21,592 nt of DNA. Source: Fimenecus sp045613685 (GTDB lineage Bacteria > Bacillota > Clostridia > Oscillospirales > Acutalibacteraceae). Shown piece by piece: positions 1 to 7,310 of the stretch. The notes beneath the pieces were generated by a model that worked only from the letters and a program-made list of their open reading frames with translations, did no database searches and was not told the DNA's origin. Position numbers and translations under genes: made by a program. Each line of letters starts with the position of its first letter. Position 1 is the first letter of the stretch. The stretch lies in NCBI GenBank assembly GCA_045613685.1, contig JAZLBL010000039.1:1-21592 (forward strand). The letters are read 5' to 3'.

Positions 1-695
1 CTGTTTGCTTCACTGTCAACAAGAGCTAACATTCTGTCGATATTTTCTTCGCAAGTGATAATTCTTGGAATACCAAAAATTGGATATGGTGGGTCATCAG
101 GATGAATTGCCATTTTAACACCACATTCTTCGGCAACAGGAATAACTTTTTTAAGGAATTTTTCAAGATTTTTCCAAAGTCCCTCTTCACCAAGCTCACC
201 ATAAGCTGAAATTAATTCTCTGACTTCTTCCTGAGTATAGCTGGCATCCCAACCCGGAAGATGAATATCATCCTTAAGTGGGTCAAGACCTTTCATCTGT
301 TCCCAATACATAACAAGGCTTGTTGAACCATCCTCTGCTTCTTTATCAAGCTGTCTACGGGTCCAGTCAAAAACAGGCATAAAGTTATATGTTACACATT
401 TAACACCATATTTTGCACAACGGCGGATGTTTTCACAATAAACTTCTAAAAGCTCATCAACATTATCTCTGCCAAGCTTAATGTTTTCGTGCACAGGAAT
501 TGATTCAACAACGTCAAAAACAAGACCATTTTCTTCACACTGTTTTACCATTTTTTCGATTGACTCTTCTGGCCAAACTTCACCTGGTTTTACATCATAA
601 ACAGCGCTAACAATGCTTTTCATATTTGGAATCTGACGAATGTATTGCAACGAAATTGGGTCGCTTTCGCCATACCAACGGAATGACATTTTCAT
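1..695 (-). CDS. uxuA: Mannonate dehydratase, 5' part (runs off left edge)
   Basis: I translated the minus strand from the ATG at 693-695. It reads MKMSFRWYGESDPISLQYIR and stays open to the window edge, giving about 231 residues of a family normally about 350-390 long. Family-typical segments are the FRWYG start, IRQIPNMKSIVSAVYD, and a C-terminal AIHPDDPP motif. UxuA removes water from D-mannonate to give 2-keto-3-deoxygluconate in cytoplasmic glucuronate catabolism; the family uses a divalent metal. GGAGGGG lies 5 bases before the chosen ATG; a second in-frame ATG two codons later is less well spaced. It has its own promoter just upstream, so it is not simply the tail of the phosphatase transcript. 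The gene is truncated only by the window boundary. Neighbouring uronate genes would be expected to the left but cannot be seen. Confidence 0.93.
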   Translation of the reverse strand, partial: MKMSFRWYGESDPISLQYIRQIPNMKSIVSAVYDVKPGEVWPEESIEKMVKQCEENGLVFDVVESIPVHENIKLGRDNVDELLEVYCENIRRCAKYGVKCVTYNFMPVFDWTRRQLDKEAEDGSTSLVMYWEQMKGLDPLKDDIHLPGWDASYTQEEVRELISAYGELGEEGLWKNLEKFLKKVIPVAEECGVKMAIHPDDPPYPIFGIPRIITCEENIDRMLALVDSEAN

Positions 696-737
696 AATTT
701 CCCCTCCAAATTAAATCAGTGGTAATAATTCAAAATA

Positions 738-766
738 ATTTTATCACTATAATTTTTCTAATTCAA
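738..766 (-). promoter_or_regulatory. Predicted sigma-A promoter of uxuA
   Basis: On the minus strand a TTGAAT -35 box (761-766) and a TAAAAT -10 box (738-743) are separated by exactly 17 bases. They lie about 40 bases upstream of the uxuA start codon. No clear operator palindrome is visible around it. Confidence 0.55.
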
Positions 767-799
767 TGTATTATTTATTGCTAATTTAGAAATTTTTTA

Positions 800-1519
800 T
801 TACTTGTCCTTGAAATTTTCATCATTTTCCCAATATGCCACATCAAATGGGTCTTTATCGGGGTCATAGACATCCCAAAGTTCATGTTCAAACTCTTTTG
901 GTTGTGCTGGACACTCGTTGATTGCCTCAACTTTCATTCCCCTTGACCAGATTGACGGGTCAACACGCAAAGTGTATCCACAACAAGATGGTGTGAGCCA
1001 TTCGTGCATTGCTGCTTCTGGAAGTGCATAAGTCTGCATAAGTGACATAATCACACCACCGTGAGTAATTACCGCAGTATTTTTAACACCTGCTTTAATT
1101 ACGCCATCAACAATTTTTTCAAAGCAATCACAAATCCTGTAATTAAATCTTACCTGACTATCGCCAAATGGTGCTGCTTTGTTTGGATTTGTACCACTAA
1201 GCCATTCTGCAAAATCTTCGTCATCTTGTAATTCTTCAGCAGTTTTGCCTTCAAATTCACCAAAGTCATATTCTCTCAAATCGTCAAGAATGATTGGGTT
1301 TCTGTCAGGATAAATTGCCTGAGCTGTTTCAATGCATCTTTTAAGTGGACTACAAAAAACTGCATCAACTTCTGGATATTCACCATAGTTTTCCATAATA
1401 TCTTTAAGTTGTGCCATACCCTCTTCACACACAGGCTCGTCAGTATGACCGATATATCGACCTTCAAGACTACCCTTTGTTACTGCATGACGGATTAAAT
1501 GAATTTGGTAAGTTTTCAT
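800..1519 (-). CDS. Histidine phosphatase superfamily protein
   Basis: This is a 239-residue cytoplasmic protein of the phosphoglycerate mutase-like histidine phosphatase superfamily (branch 1). The catalytic RH motif is near the N-terminus (LIRHAVT, R10-H11, with alanine where RHG has glycine). It is followed by SPLKR with R61, LREYDFGEFEG with the likely acid E83, and ITHGGV with the second catalytic H153. Together these give an intact active site. The family dephosphorylates small phospho-substrates; CobC-type alpha-ribazole phosphatases and broad-specificity phosphatases look similar, and the sequence alone does not settle the substrate. No cobalamin genes are visible nearby. An AGGAG ribosome binding site precedes the ATG. 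It is divergent from the XRE regulator, with a 94-base shared upstream region. Confidence 0.88.
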   Translation of the reverse strand: MKTYQIHLIRHAVTKGSLEGRYIGHTDEPVCEEGMAQLKDIMENYGEYPEVDAVFCSPLKRCIETAQAIYPDRNPIILDDLREYDFGEFEGKTAEELQDDEDFAEWLSGTNPNKAAPFGDSQVRFNYRICDCFEKIVDGVIKAGVKNTAVITHGGVIMSLMQTYALPEAAMHEWLTPSCCGYTLRVDPSIWSRGMKVEAINECPAQPKEFEHELWDVYDPDKDPFDVAYWENDENFKDK

Positions 1520-1553
1520 ATTATATCTCCTGAAAATTTGTGATTAAATACAA

Positions 1554-1582
1554 TATACAAAATGTTTAAACTGTTATATAAT
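1554..1582 (+). promoter_or_regulatory. Predicted promoter of the XRE regulator gene
   Basis: A TATACA -35-like box (1554-1559) lies 17 bases before a perfect TATAAT -10 box (1577-1582). The predicted transcription start, near 1589, falls inside the palindrome at 1584-1602. The GTG start codon is at 1614. Confidence 0.55.
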
Positions 1583-1583
1583 T

Positions 1584-1602
1584 TTTATACTTTAAGTATA
1601 AA
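1584..1602. promoter_or_regulatory. 19-bp palindrome, candidate operator
   Basis: TTTATACTT-T-AAGTATAAA is a perfect inverted repeat (9+1+9). It sits immediately after the -10 box and over the predicted transcription start, upstream of the AAGGA ribosome binding site. This is where an autorepressor of the XRE family would bind. Binding is inferred; the sequence shows only symmetry and position. It could also influence the divergent phosphatase gene. Confidence 0.5.
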
Positions 1603-1613
1603 GGAATGATTTT

Positions 1614-2237
1614 GTGAGCACATCAATTTCTTCAAGACTCATAAGTCTTAGAAAAGATAAAAATTTAAGTCAGAAAGAAGCCGCTGAACATCTTGGTGTT
1701 TCTCAAGCCTTGCTTTCACACTATGAAAAAGGAATTCGTGAATGTGGACTTGACTTTCTTTGCCGTGCATCAACTTTTTATGATGTAAGCACCGATTATC
1801 TATTAGGTCTTACTGACAACAAAATGGTGTCTGACGCACTTTTTGTAGATTATGAAATTCCACAAGACAGCGAAGTAAGAATGAGTACCGTTTTCCGCTC
1901 ATCAGTTTATATTCAAGAGCGTCTTGGTGTTTATGGAAGAAACTATGCTTCAAGAATAAGAAATATTTATATTCTCACAATTTACAAAGTGTATCTCTCT
2001 GCGCTTCGTCAAGGCGCAATCCCCAATCACGAAAACGCTAAAAAAGAATTAGCACCTTTTATTACAACAAATCTTGTTGACCACATTATCAATTCTCTTG
2101 TTTTTGACGGTGATAATAAACCAAAGAGAAGTGAACAGTTGCCAAAATCTATGGAAACTATCATAAATGAAGCCACAAGACTCATTGACAGAGAAGTTGC
2201 AAGAATGTATAAATATTCTAATAAAGAATCAAAGTAA
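1614..2237 (+). CDS. XRE-family helix-turn-helix regulator
   Basis: This is a 207-residue protein. Residues about 7-65 form a Cro/C1-type helix-turn-helix: ISLRKDKNLSQKEAAEHLGVSQALLSHYEKG, ending in the typical STDYLLGLTD stretch. The remaining 140 residues are mostly predicted helical, with no domain I recognise; they probably handle dimerisation or effector sensing. It starts with GTG, chosen because AAGGA lies about 8 bases upstream and the HTH begins straight after. It has its own promoter and a palindrome at its start site, so autoregulation is likely but inferred. It points away from the phosphatase gene and its last codons overlap the 3' end of rsmI by 9 bases on the opposite strand. 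No phage genes are nearby, so a chromosomal regulator is more likely than a prophage repressor. Confidence 0.85.
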   Translation: MSTSISSRLISLRKDKNLSQKEAAEHLGVSQALLSHYEKGIRECGLDFLCRASTFYDVSTDYLLGLTDNKMVSDALFVDYEIPQDSEVRMSTVFRSSVYIQERLGVYGRNYASRIRNIYILTIYKVYLSALRQGAIPNHENAKKELAPFITTNLVDHIINSLVFDGDNKPKRSEQLPKSMETIINEATRLIDREVARMYKYSNKESK

Positions 2238-3053
2238 TTCTTTATATATAAGACTTTTCTTTATGCCTGTGTCAGCTGCAACAGTTTTTGCAGCTTCGTT
2301 GACACTTACACCTTTAGAAACTAAATCTTTTGCAAATTCGACAGCCTGTTCTAATGTAACAGGTTGTTTTTCTTTTTGTTTTTCTGCACCTGCGATAATT
2401 AAAACATATTCACCACGAGGGTCTTCTTTCTCAAAATATTCACACGCACCACAAAGTGTTGTTCTCATAACGTTTTCGTGAATTTTTGTAAGTTCTTTTA
2501 CTATCGCAATTTCTCTGTCGCCAAAAACCTTTTGCATATCTTTTAAAGTTGCTTTTAGTTTATGTGGTGCTTCATAAAAAATCATTGTACGTGTTTCGTC
2601 GCGAAGCTCGTCCAAATGCTCTTTTCTACTTGGTTTGTTTGTACTTAAAAAACCTTCAAATGTAAATCTGCCACTTTCCATACCGCTGATTGCAAGAGCA
2701 GTTGCAAAAGCCGTTGGACCTGGCACAGATTCAACAGGAATATTATTTTCGTGACAAAGATACACAAGGTCTTGTCCCGGGTCAGAAATACAAGGCATTC
2801 CTGCATCTGTTACAATCGCACAAGTTTCTCCATCAAGAATACGCTTAATGATTATTTCGCCACGTTCACGACGATTGTGCTCATAATAACTTATGAGTGG
2901 CTTTTTAAATTCAAATTTATTAAGAAGTTTTGTTGTGACTCTTGTGTCTTCTGCTGCGATAAAATCTACCGTACTTAGAACTTCTTTTGCTCTTGGTGAA
3001 AAATCGGACAAATTACCGATTGGTGTGCCGACTACATATAATTTACCACTCAT
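2229..3053 (-). CDS. rsmI: 16S rRNA (cytidine1402-2'-O)-methyltransferase
   Basis: This 274-residue protein has the tetrapyrrole methylase-type fold of RsmI. Visible motifs are VVGTPIGNLSDFSPRA near residue 8, AAEDTR (34-38), and IVTDAGMPCISDPG (80-93), all characteristic of the family. A C-terminal helical domain ends in a short HTH-like segment. RsmI 2'-O-methylates C1402 in the decoding centre of 16S rRNA, using S-adenosylmethionine. The length is typical. The start codon overlaps the stop of the upstream methyltransferase in an ATGA arrangement (4-base overlap), which indicates translational coupling. The trmN6-like/rsmI pairing resembles the yabB-yabC neighbourhood of Bacillus, here without the small yazA gene between them. 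It is the last gene of the operon. Confidence 0.95.
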   Translation of the reverse strand: MSGKLYVVGTPIGNLSDFSPRAKEVLSTVDFIAAEDTRVTTKLLNKFEFKKPLISYYEHNRRERGEIIIKRILDGETCAIVTDAGMPCISDPGQDLVYLCHENNIPVESVPGPTAFATALAISGMESGRFTFEGFLSTNKPSRKEHLDELRDETRTMIFYEAPHKLKATLKDMQKVFGDREIAIVKELTKIHENVMRTTLCGACEYFEKEDPRGEYVLIIAGAEKQKEKQPVTLEQAVEFAKDLVSKGVSVNEAAKTVAADTGIKKSLIYKELL

Positions 3054-3805
3054 TTGTCCGTTTCCTTTCTATATTTTTCTGTAATGGCGAGCATCTCGTC
3101 TGTGAGAGTGCCGTCGTCGTTATATGCTATAAAAGGTTTGTCCACCTTCAAGCCGTTTTTAGCACCACGCTTGCCTTCTATCAATACAAGCCAAGGTTGA
3201 GTGTCGCCTTTTTTAGACACAAAGCGTAATCTTTTCGGCTCAATGCCATTGTTTCTCATCGCCACCATTGCATCAAAAACTCTTTCGGGGCGATGACAGA
3301 TACAGAATTTACCACCAAACCGCAAAAGTTTTGATGCACTTTTTGCGATGTCATCCATATTACAAAAAGTTTCATGACGGGCAATGGTTGCACTTTCGTC
3401 TTCATTTTTTATTCCACCATTTTCGATTTTGTAAGGTGGATTCATTGTAACTAAATCAAAACTTGCGAGGTTTAATCCTTCAAGATTTTTTAAATCTCTG
3501 TTATAGAGAGTGATTTTTTCTGTATTGTTAAGAAGAATCGAACGCTCAACCTGATTACAAGCATTTTCTTGAATTTCAACTGCTGATATTTCACTACACT
3601 TTTGGTCTCTCAACCAAAGGAATGGAATTATTCCACAACCCGTGCCAAAATCACAAGCAATATCGTTTCTTTTAGGGTTTGCAAATGACGCTAAAAGCAT
3701 CGCATCTGTGCCAAAAGTATGTTGTTTTGACACAACCACCTTGGTGTCACATCCTAAATCTTCAATATGCTCACCCTCATAAAGAGTGACACTATCAATC
3801 AACAT
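3050..3805 (-). CDS. TrmN6-like tRNA (adenine-N6)-methyltransferase
   Basis: This 251-residue SAM-dependent methyltransferase has the SAM-binding loop DFGTGCGIIP at residues 52-61 and the amino-methyltransferase motif NPPY at 122-125. It matches the YfiC/YabB (TrmN6) family, which in E. coli methylates A37 of valine tRNA; the exact substrate in Gram-positives is less certain. The start ATG lies inside the end of the MgtC-like gene (11-base overlap) behind AGAGGA, and its stop overlaps the rsmI start. It is therefore embedded in a translationally coupled cluster. The N-terminal segment with KQHTFGTDAMLLASF is typical of this family. HemK/PrmC-like methyltransferases share NPPY but lack this N-terminal signature. 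Confidence 0.87.
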   Translation of the reverse strand: MLIDSVTLYEGEHIEDLGCDTKVVVSKQHTFGTDAMLLASFANPKRNDIACDFGTGCGIIPFLWLRDQKCSEISAVEIQENACNQVERSILLNNTEKITLYNRDLKNLEGLNLASFDLVTMNPPYKIENGGIKNEDESATIARHETFCNMDDIAKSASKLLRFGGKFCICHRPERVFDAMVAMRNNGIEPKRLRFVSKKGDTQPWLVLIEGKRGAKNGLKVDKPFIAYNDDGTLTDEMLAITEKYRKETDK

Positions 3806-4538
3806 AAATATCCTCTACATCTTCCATACTTCTGATTGTGCTTAAAATTATTGCAAGAGAATCATCGTTTTTAGGGAACACAAGAATTTTAATAACAGAA
3901 GTATCTTTTTTATGTTTGAATTTCAAATCTTTTGCTTCGGTATAAACAACTTCCATTGAATGAATTGTTCCACCACATTGCTTAATTGTTTTTGTGATAA
4001 GTGGAATTTGTGTTCCAATATCTTTAATTTCAATAAAGAGAAGTTTACCTGCAGAACCACGAACAATAAATCTCTTCAATGAGTTAAGGGTAAGATAGAT
4101 AACAAATGTAGCAACCAAAGCACCAACAATATAACCTGAACCTACTGCAATACCGATACAAGAAACTGCCCAGAGTGATGCAGCAGTTGTAAGACCTTTA
4201 ACAGAAAACCCTTCACGAAGAATTGTGCCTGCACCCAAGAAACCGATACCACTGATTACCTGTGCACTCATTCTTGTAACATCTGTTACCATGCCTTGGT
4301 CTTTTGCAATATAAACTGATGTGAGCATTACAAGAGCAGAGCCAACTGACACAAGAATATGTGTTCTGAAACCTGCAGGACGATGTGAATGTTCACGTTC
4401 AAAGCCGATTATACCACTAAGCAATGCAGCAAGACCAAGTTTGACGAGTGCATCAATAGTGAATCTAACTTCATCAAATGCCCAAAGCCACAAGAAAACA
4501 TCTTTAATTGTGTTTAAAATTTCTGACAAAATTGTCAT
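3795..4538 (-). CDS. MgtC/SapB-family membrane protein
   Basis: This is a 247-residue integral membrane protein. The N-terminal 150 residues carry the MgtC hallmarks: LSGIIGFEREHSHRPAGFRTH (E47-R48 onward), then SVGSALVMLTS, then ISGIGFLGAGTI, with about four or five hydrophobic segments. The C-terminal 90 residues form an ACT-like cytoplasmic domain. MgtC in Salmonella is linked to survival in low magnesium and to control of the F1Fo ATPase; roles elsewhere vary. An AGGGG site directly abuts the annotated ATG, with no spacer. The TTG three codons later (4527-4529) has a 9-base spacing and may be the real start. It begins 8 bases after the degenerate P-type ATPase gene, so the two are almost certainly co-expressed. 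Confidence 0.9.
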   Translation of the reverse strand: MTILSEILNTIKDVFLWLWAFDEVRFTIDALVKLGLAALLSGIIGFEREHSHRPAGFRTHILVSVGSALVMLTSVYIAKDQGMVTDVTRMSAQVISGIGFLGAGTILREGFSVKGLTTAASLWAVSCIGIAVGSGYIVGALVATFVIYLTLNSLKRFIVRGSAGKLLFIEIKDIGTQIPLITKTIKQCGGTIHSMEVVYTEAKDLKFKHKKDTSVIKILVFPKNDDSLAIILSTIRSMEDVEDIYVD

Positions 4539-4546
4539 CCCCTAAA

Positions 4547-7276
4547 TTATTTTTTTCGTAATATTGGGAGCACACTGAGTACTGTCGCCCAAATTCCTTG
4601 ATACAATATAATTTGCCAAACACCAATTTGTGCAAGTCCTGAAAGACTTGCAAGTAAAGTAACAATCGCAACACCCAAGAATGATGAAACGAATTGGATA
4701 ATTTTTGATGTATTTACATAAGAATTTATAGCAAAGGCACTATGAAGAGCAGCAAACATTGTTTTTGCACTACCATCGTGCATTATCATTGCATCTGCAC
4801 GGTCGATTTCGCTATTTTTCACCTTTGTAAACATTTCACCCGCAATAGGATTAATGATTTTCACAACATTTGAAGGAAGACCGAATTCTGATTCAATAAA
4901 TTCTTCTGTGATATTTGCATCTGATGTTCTGAAGAATATTGTAAGACCATCTTTTTCAAGTTCTTGCATATATCTTGCTGTTTCTTCATTTGCTTTATAA
5001 ACAACTACAAACATTGCAGCAATTTTGCCTTCAATTGCAAGATAAATAACATTTCTGCCGTTTTGCTTAAATTTATTTTCAAGGTCTTCATCAGGAGTTT
5101 CAACATTGTGATGCACAAGTAATTCTCTGTTACCAACGAGAACTCTGTGATTATGAATCCAACAAGAACATCCTAATTTTTCTTCATAAGCCAAAGATTC
5201 AACCGGGAATAAAAGTTCTTGCTTGCCAATAATAACACCATTGAAAATGTCTGAAAGAACTCCACCTGATTCGATGATAACTGACGCTGTGTAAAGAATT
5301 GCTTCGTCAATTCGCATTTTGTGATAGAGTTTGATACCCTCAATATTGCAACCACCACTAACGAAAGCGTCACAAGCATCTACCATTATGCCGTTTGAGT
5401 TGACTGCGTCTTCAACAGCACTATATCCGTTAATCAACGAGCCTTCTTCGTTGAGTTTTTTATTCTCTGCATAGAGATTTGAAATTGCACAAAGACTTGC
5501 TGCTAATGGAAGTCCCATAAGCACAGCTCCAGCAAACGCACTGACACCCACAAATATGTTTGCATTGATAATGCCGAAAATTATGCCAATCAACAATGAA
5601 ACACCCGCAACTGCAGGAACTGCAATTTTAAGTAATGGTCCTGTAACTTCTGCTGAACGGGAAAGTTCAACAAATCTTGCAGGGAAACCAATATTTGCTG
5701 AATATTTAATGTCAGGATTACCAAGCATCAAGCCACGAGCAATTTCGTTAGCTGTTTCTTCGTCGCCGATATTTTGAACACAATAAAATTCGTTTTCTTC
5801 GTCTGACACAATTTCAAAGTTTGCAATATCACCTTTGCAACGGATAAGTTCACCAACAGTTTTCAAAATCATTGGTAAAACCGCTGCGCCCGCCAACAAT
5901 CTTGCACTTGATTCAACACTATCTGTAAAACCAAATCCCACAAGGCATTGTAAAACGCCCGCAAATGCTGACACGAGAATCACCGTATTCATATCAAATA
6001 CTTTATTTTTAAATCCTTTAATTGCGTCAATAAAGCTACGATAATAAACACCGCAAGCAACAAGCAATAAGATAAGTTGAATTGCAACATAAACATATTC
6101 ATTGTTGCCATAAATCTCAAAATTACCGTTTTCTGCGCCCGCAACTGCTGCAAGCAATGACATTATAACGCAAATTACTGAAAGTCCTGAAAGCTTTGCA
6201 ACAAGACTCTTTTTCTCTGCTTCAAAAACTCTGTAAACAGCATTTGTATCTTTTGGACCATAATATTCACGAGCAACCGATACTTTGCGTCTTTCAAAAC
6301 GACGTTTTGGAGTTGTTGCACCAATTTCGCCTTCTCCAACTTCTTGCTTGAAAATCAAGCCACCATTCATAAAGTTATCAACAACAGTTTTTCTTGTTTC
6401 ACGAAGCTCTGCTTCTGCTTCTTCTTCAGACTGTTGCATAACTGGTTCATCGTCTGTGCCAAAGCCTTCAAGCATAATCTGATTATCTGAATAAATATCT
6501 TTTTCTTCTTGAGTGGCAACAGGATTGTTTTTCTCTTGCTCTAATTCATATTCAGCAGGAACAATCACTGGCAATGGTTCAAAACCATCTGTATTCGCTT
6601 TAAACACATTATTCTTTTTAACAACAATACCGGGAGTCTCAATGGTCTTTTCGGGAAGCGACTCAATGAGTTTGCGGTGTTCCTGTGTTTTTTCGATGTT
6701 CTGCACAGGTTGATTCATAAAATGCTTTCTGTATTTTTCTTCGCTCATAACAGGAGTTGAGAGTGGGTCACCCTCGCCTGTTGTTGTTCTAACGACCTTA
6801 TTTCCTAAATTATGAGAAATGTTTGGATTATATTCCCCACGAATTTTAACTTCGTTGAACATTCTTGTTTTTTCAATAGAAATCTGACCGCTAACAGATT
6901 TAACTTCTTCTTTTGGTTCTTCTTTTTCTTCAAAAATTTCTTCGCTACCGATTTTTGTGCCATCAGCAGAAAATCCGATTTGCCCACTTTCTTCAACGTG
7001 AATACTTACATCTTCTGTAACACTTGGCAAAATAACTGTTTTTTCTGTTTCTGCTATTTCAGAAATGTTAACTTTGAACTTCTCTTTTGTTTCTTCTTTT
7101 GGCAATGAAGAAATCACCATTGTCTTTTCTTCTGCAAAATTTGAAGGCACACTTTCTTTGATGTCTTCTAATAATGCATCAACTTTCTCAGAAGAAACTT
7201 CTGTATCTATTACTTCATATTTTTTTACGGATGCGAGAATCTCATCAATGAGAGAATCTGGAATTCTGTCTGCCAT
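4547..7276 (-). CDS. Degenerate P-type ATPase-like membrane protein with acidic tail
   Basis: This is a 909-residue protein. Residues 1-340 are acidic, low in hydrophobic residues and probably disordered; a basic patch (KRRFERRK) precedes the membrane part. Hydrophobic helices lie near 359-380, 394-412, 430-450, 455-475, 548-571, 575-598, 858-880 and 885-905. The order 4, soluble loop, 2, large soluble domain, 2 matches P1B ATPases. HNHRVLVGNRELL (709-721) matches the N-domain consensus, and NVIYLAIEGKIAAMF followed by FFRTSDAN matches the P domain up to the usual LTGDN. The catalytic sites are lost. VDACDAFVSGG (632-642) stands where DKTGTLTxG belongs. The 72-residue A-domain loop has no TGES, GLPLAAS replaces CPC, and the GDGxND hinge is absent. 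An ATP-driven pump is therefore unlikely; a sensor or scaffold role is a guess. GGGGGA lies 7 bases before the ATG. It is followed directly by the MgtC-like gene. Confidence 0.8.
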   Translation of the reverse strand: MADRIPDSLIDEILASVKKYEVIDTEVSSEKVDALLEDIKESVPSNFAEEKTMVISSLPKEETKEKFKVNISEIAETEKTVILPSVTEDVSIHVEESGQIGFSADGTKIGSEEIFEEKEEPKEEVKSVSGQISIEKTRMFNEVKIRGEYNPNISHNLGNKVVRTTTGEGDPLSTPVMSEEKYRKHFMNQPVQNIEKTQEHRKLIESLPEKTIETPGIVVKKNNVFKANTDGFEPLPVIVPAEYELEQEKNNPVATQEEKDIYSDNQIMLEGFGTDDEPVMQQSEEEAEAELRETRKTVVDNFMNGGLIFKQEVGEGEIGATTPKRRFERRKVSVAREYYGPKDTNAVYRVFEAEKKSLVAKLSGLSVICVIMSLLAAVAGAENGNFEIYGNNEYVYVAIQLILLLVACGVYYRSFIDAIKGFKNKVFDMNTVILVSAFAGVLQCLVGFGFTDSVESSARLLAGAAVLPMILKTVGELIRCKGDIANFEIVSDEENEFYCVQNIGDEETANEIARGLMLGNPDIKYSANIGFPARFVELSRSAEVTGPLLKIAVPAVAGVSLLIGIIFGIINANIFVGVSAFAGAVLMGLPLAASLCAISNLYAENKKLNEEGSLINGYSAVEDAVNSNGIMVDACDAFVSGGCNIEGIKLYHKMRIDEAILYTASVIIESGGVLSDIFNGVIIGKQELLFPVESLAYEEKLGCSCWIHNHRVLVGNRELLVHHNVETPDEDLENKFKQNGRNVIYLAIEGKIAAMFVVVYKANEETARYMQELEKDGLTIFFRTSDANITEEFIESEFGLPSNVVKIINPIAGEMFTKVKNSEIDRADAMIMHDGSAKTMFAALHSAFAINSYVNTSKIIQFVSSFLGVAIVTLLASLSGLAQIGVWQIILYQGIWATVLSVLPILRKK

Positions 7277-7310
7277 AATAAAGTCCCCCGAAAATTTATT
7301 ATAGTTAATT

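Noticed and set aside
2167..2481. Plus-strand 104-codon ORF antisense to rsmI
   Set aside because: It lies mostly antisense to the clear rsmI gene and starts inside the XRE gene with no own signals.
4547..7276. Functional copper or zinc P1B ATPase
   Set aside because: The overall shape fits, but DKTGT, TGES, CPC and GDGxND are all absent, so a working ATP-driven pump is not supported.
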